This document shows, piece after piece, positions 62,646 to 64,000 of a stretch of 64,000 nucleotides of DNA. The stretch comes from JACRCT01 sp036504155 (GTDB lineage Bacteria > Myxococcota > Myxococcia > Myxococcales > UBA5297). Position 1 is the first letter of the stretch. The number at the start of each line of letters is the position of its first letter. The notes under the pieces were generated by a model, which saw nothing but the letters and a program-made list of their open reading frames with translations, had not been told where the DNA came from and did no database searches. Location: contig DASXVQ010000154.1 of the NCBI GenBank assembly GCA_036504155.1, forward strand, positions 20,153 to 84,152, in the 5' to 3' direction. A program made the position numbers and the translations under genes.

Positions 62646-63422
62646 ATGCGTTGGGCGGTCGTGGTCGCAGCGGTGGCGGTGTCTGTCCCGGAGTTGGCGG
62701 CGGCGAGCGAGAGGCTCTTCGCCTACGCCTACGAGTCGGCGGTGCTGGGCCCCGGGCAGGTCGAGCTCGAGCCGTGGACGACGGTGCGGGCCGGCCGATC
62801 GGAGTTCTACCGGCGGTTCGACGAGCGCCTGGAGTTCGAGTTCGGGCTCGCGCCGCGGCTGCAGACCTCGCTCTACCTGAACGCCTCGGCCAAGGCCTCC
62901 GGGCTGGCCGGCGCGCGCGAGAACGAGTTCGAGTTCGAGGGCGTGTCCTCGGAGTGGAAGCTCAAGCTCTCCGACCCGGTGGCGCACGTGCTCGGCTCGG
63001 CGCTGTACCTGGAGGGCACTCTCAGCCCGCTCGAGGCCGAGCTGGAGGCCAAGGTCATCCTCGACAAGCGCAACGGGGACTTCGTCGCCGCGCTGAACCT
63101 GGTCGGAGAGTTCGAGTGGAGCCTCGAGGGGCCGCAGATGGAGCAGGCGATCACGGTCGAGGCCGTGCTGGGGCTCGGCTACCAGATCACCAGCGCCTGG
63201 TCGGTCGGAGTCGAGGCCCGCAGCGTCAACCTCCTCGGGGAGAAGGGCAGCTCGGCGCTCTACCTCGGCCCCACCGTCGCGTACGCCTCCCAGAAGTGGT
63301 GGGCCGCGCTCTCGCTGCAGCCGCAGGTCGCAGCGCTGCACGGGGCGAGCGCGGGGAGCACCCTCGATCTCGACCACAACGAGCGGGTCCAGGGTCGGCT
63401 GCTCCTGGGGTTCCACCTATGA
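62646..63422 (+). CDS. Exported outer-membrane beta-barrel-like protein
   Basis: 258 residues, signal peptide cleaved after PELAAA. Strand-like alternating patterns throughout (VELEPWTTVRAG, LEFEFGLAPRLQTSLYLNASA, QITSAWSVGVEARSVNLL) and a C-terminal GRLLLGFHL strand ending in a hydrophobic residue suggest an outer-membrane barrel of about 10-12 strands. No specific family recognised. The stop overlaps the cytochrome gene start (ATGA), so the two are coupled. Confidence 0.65.
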   Translation: MRWAVVVAAVAVSVPELAAASERLFAYAYESAVLGPGQVELEPWTTVRAGRSEFYRRFDERLEFEFGLAPRLQTSLYLNASAKASGLAGARENEFEFEGVSSEWKLKLSDPVAHVLGSALYLEGTLSPLEAELEAKVILDKRNGDFVAALNLVGEFEWSLEGPQMEQAITVEAVLGLGYQITSAWSVGVEARSVNLLGEKGSSALYLGPTVAYASQKWWAALSLQPQVAALHGASAGSTLDLDHNERVQGRLLLGFHL

Positions 63423-63772
63423 GAGCGCAGATCGCGGCGCCGATGGCCTTCTTCCTGGCTGCCGGGTGCGTCGCGGCGCTGGCGCACCCAGGCCCGGATG
63501 ACGCCCTGCGCGCCGGGGTGAGCGTCGAGCGGCTGGAGGAGGACCGCGCGATCTACGTGGCCCGATGCTCCAGCTGCCACGCGCTCCACCTTCCTTCGGA
63601 CCTTCCTGCCAAGAAGTGGCCCGCCGAGGTGCGTGACATGGCGGAGAAGGCGAAGCTCAACGAAGAGGACCGGATGGCCATCGAGCGCTTCCTGGTGACG
63701 ATGGCGCAGCCGGGTGCGGACGCGGGAAGTGCCTGGCCCGAGCATCCGGCCCGCGAAGGCGGGCCTCGATGA
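63419..63772 (+). CDS. Small secreted c-type cytochrome-like protein
   Basis: 117 residues. An N-terminal hydrophobic segment ending near AAGC may be a signal peptide or lipobox. One heme-attachment motif CSSCH (ARCSSCHALH) is followed by a region with Met residues, including VRDMAEKAKLN, one of which could be the distal ligand. Single-heme, soluble or membrane-tethered electron carrier. Translationally coupled to the upstream barrel-like gene, which suggests a shared outer-membrane electron transfer or sensing role. Confidence 0.8.
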   Translation: MRAQIAAPMAFFLAAGCVAALAHPGPDDALRAGVSVERLEEDRAIYVARCSSCHALHLPSDLPAKKWPAEVRDMAEKAKLNEEDRMAIERFLVTMAQPGADAGSAWPEHPAREGGPR

Positions 63773-63776
63773 TCTA

Positions 63777-63798
63777 GCCGCCGGTTTCAACCGGCGGC
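63777..63798 (+). terminator. Hairpin after the cytochrome gene
   Basis: Perfect palindrome GCCGCCGGTT-TC-AACCGGCGGC starting four bases after the stop, without a T tract. The remaining bases to 63957 are moderately AT-rich, with AAAAGTGAAATGG and a second hairpin GGCCGC...GCGGCC just before the next gene, probably its promoter and leader. Confidence 0.55.
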
Positions 63799-63957
63799 AA
63801 TGCGTCCCGCGATTCGGATTCGCGCGCCGTGAGGTTGGCAGGCTTCCTCGAAAGGCCAAAGGGTGGTGTCCCGAGTCGTGGGGAAAAGTGAAATGGCGCA
63901 TTCTTCCGGTGGGCAACAACCGGCCGCTTGGAAGGCGGCCACCCGGAGGAACGCGCC

Positions 63958-64000
63958 ATGGGGAAGACTACCAAGAAGGACATCACCGCGAAGGGTGTAT
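63958..64000 (+). CDS. Partial gene at the window edge
   Basis: An ATG at 63958 with CGGAGGA 8-9 bases upstream opens a frame (MGKTTKKDITAKGV...) that continues past the window. The strong ribosome binding site makes it a likely gene; 14 residues are too few for a family call. The basic start suggests a nucleic-acid-binding protein, which is a guess. Confidence 0.55.
   Translation, partial: MGKTTKKDITAKGV

Overview
This 64 kb window is a very GC-rich chromosomal segment (about 70% G+C by eye). The gene families point to a member of the Myxococcota (formerly Deltaproteobacteria). The signs are three Ser/Thr protein kinases fused to C-terminal membrane segments, many lipoproteins with Cys-rich or thrombospondin-type repeats, a VIT/VWA protein, an F0 ATP synthase operon separate from the F1 genes, a run of parvulin chaperones beside pdxA, and an oxidosqualene cyclase. 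The taxonomic call is inference: no rRNA or other phylogenetic marker is present, and I see no tRNA, rRNA, CRISPR array or transposase.

Layout. 0.2-2.3 kb: a nucleotidyltransferase overlapping a tiny internally duplicated partner, then a TPR/DUF1444-like protein. 2.5-6.9 kb: three parvulin-type peptidyl-prolyl isomerases in a row, then pdxA. 6.9-12.3 kb: an outer-membrane-like protein with carboxypeptidase-regulatory repeats, a FecR lipoprotein and a Ser/Thr kinase, translationally coupled. 12.4-14.8 kb: an NfnAB-type NADPH:ferredoxin oxidoreductase pair. 15-20 kb: a secreted repeat protein and a 1120-residue Hsp100/Clp-like ATPase whose C-terminus resembles the PCRF domain of peptide release factors. 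20-25.7 kb: a protein related to acyl-ACP reductase, a NosL-like domain fused to a polytopic membrane protein, a SafE/TauE-like protein behind a sigma-54 promoter candidate, and a SpoIIM-like protein. 25.8-36 kb: secreted and repeat proteins (VIT/VWA, Asp-box propeller with a ThiS/MoaD-like partner, TSP3 lipoprotein) and two divergent hotdog thioesterases. 36.2-42 kb: two tandem relatives of the Clp-like ATPase, the first again with a PCRF-like tail. 42-48.1 kb: M23 peptidase, membrane protein, PH-domain protein, then the F0 operon atpZ-atpI-atpB-atpE-atpF. 48.1-51.7 kb: two divergent Ser/Thr kinases. 52-58.7 kb: DUF362 protein, CBS protein, hybrid-cluster protein, oxidosqualene cyclase and a Crp/Fnr regulator. 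58.7-64 kb: a redoxin-like secreted protein, a hypothetical, a 13-repeat Cys-rich lipoprotein, a Fur-family regulator, a zinc-ribbon protein, an outer-membrane-like protein, a small cytochrome c and the start of one more gene.

Most interesting. The three Clp-like ATPases form a coherent divergent family. All have a D1 ATPase with a non-canonical Walker B and a D2 ATPase with intact Walker motifs but no recognisable GYVG substrate-threading loop. Two of them end in a release-factor-like PCRF module without the GGQ domain. Clp N-terminal and ClpB middle domains were not recognised. This could be an undescribed ribosome- or peptide-directed unfoldase system. Secondary points are a family of inverted-repeat-bounded, MITE-like intergenic elements, a palindrome inserted in frame in the NosL-like gene, and the oxidosqualene cyclase (DCTAE motif).
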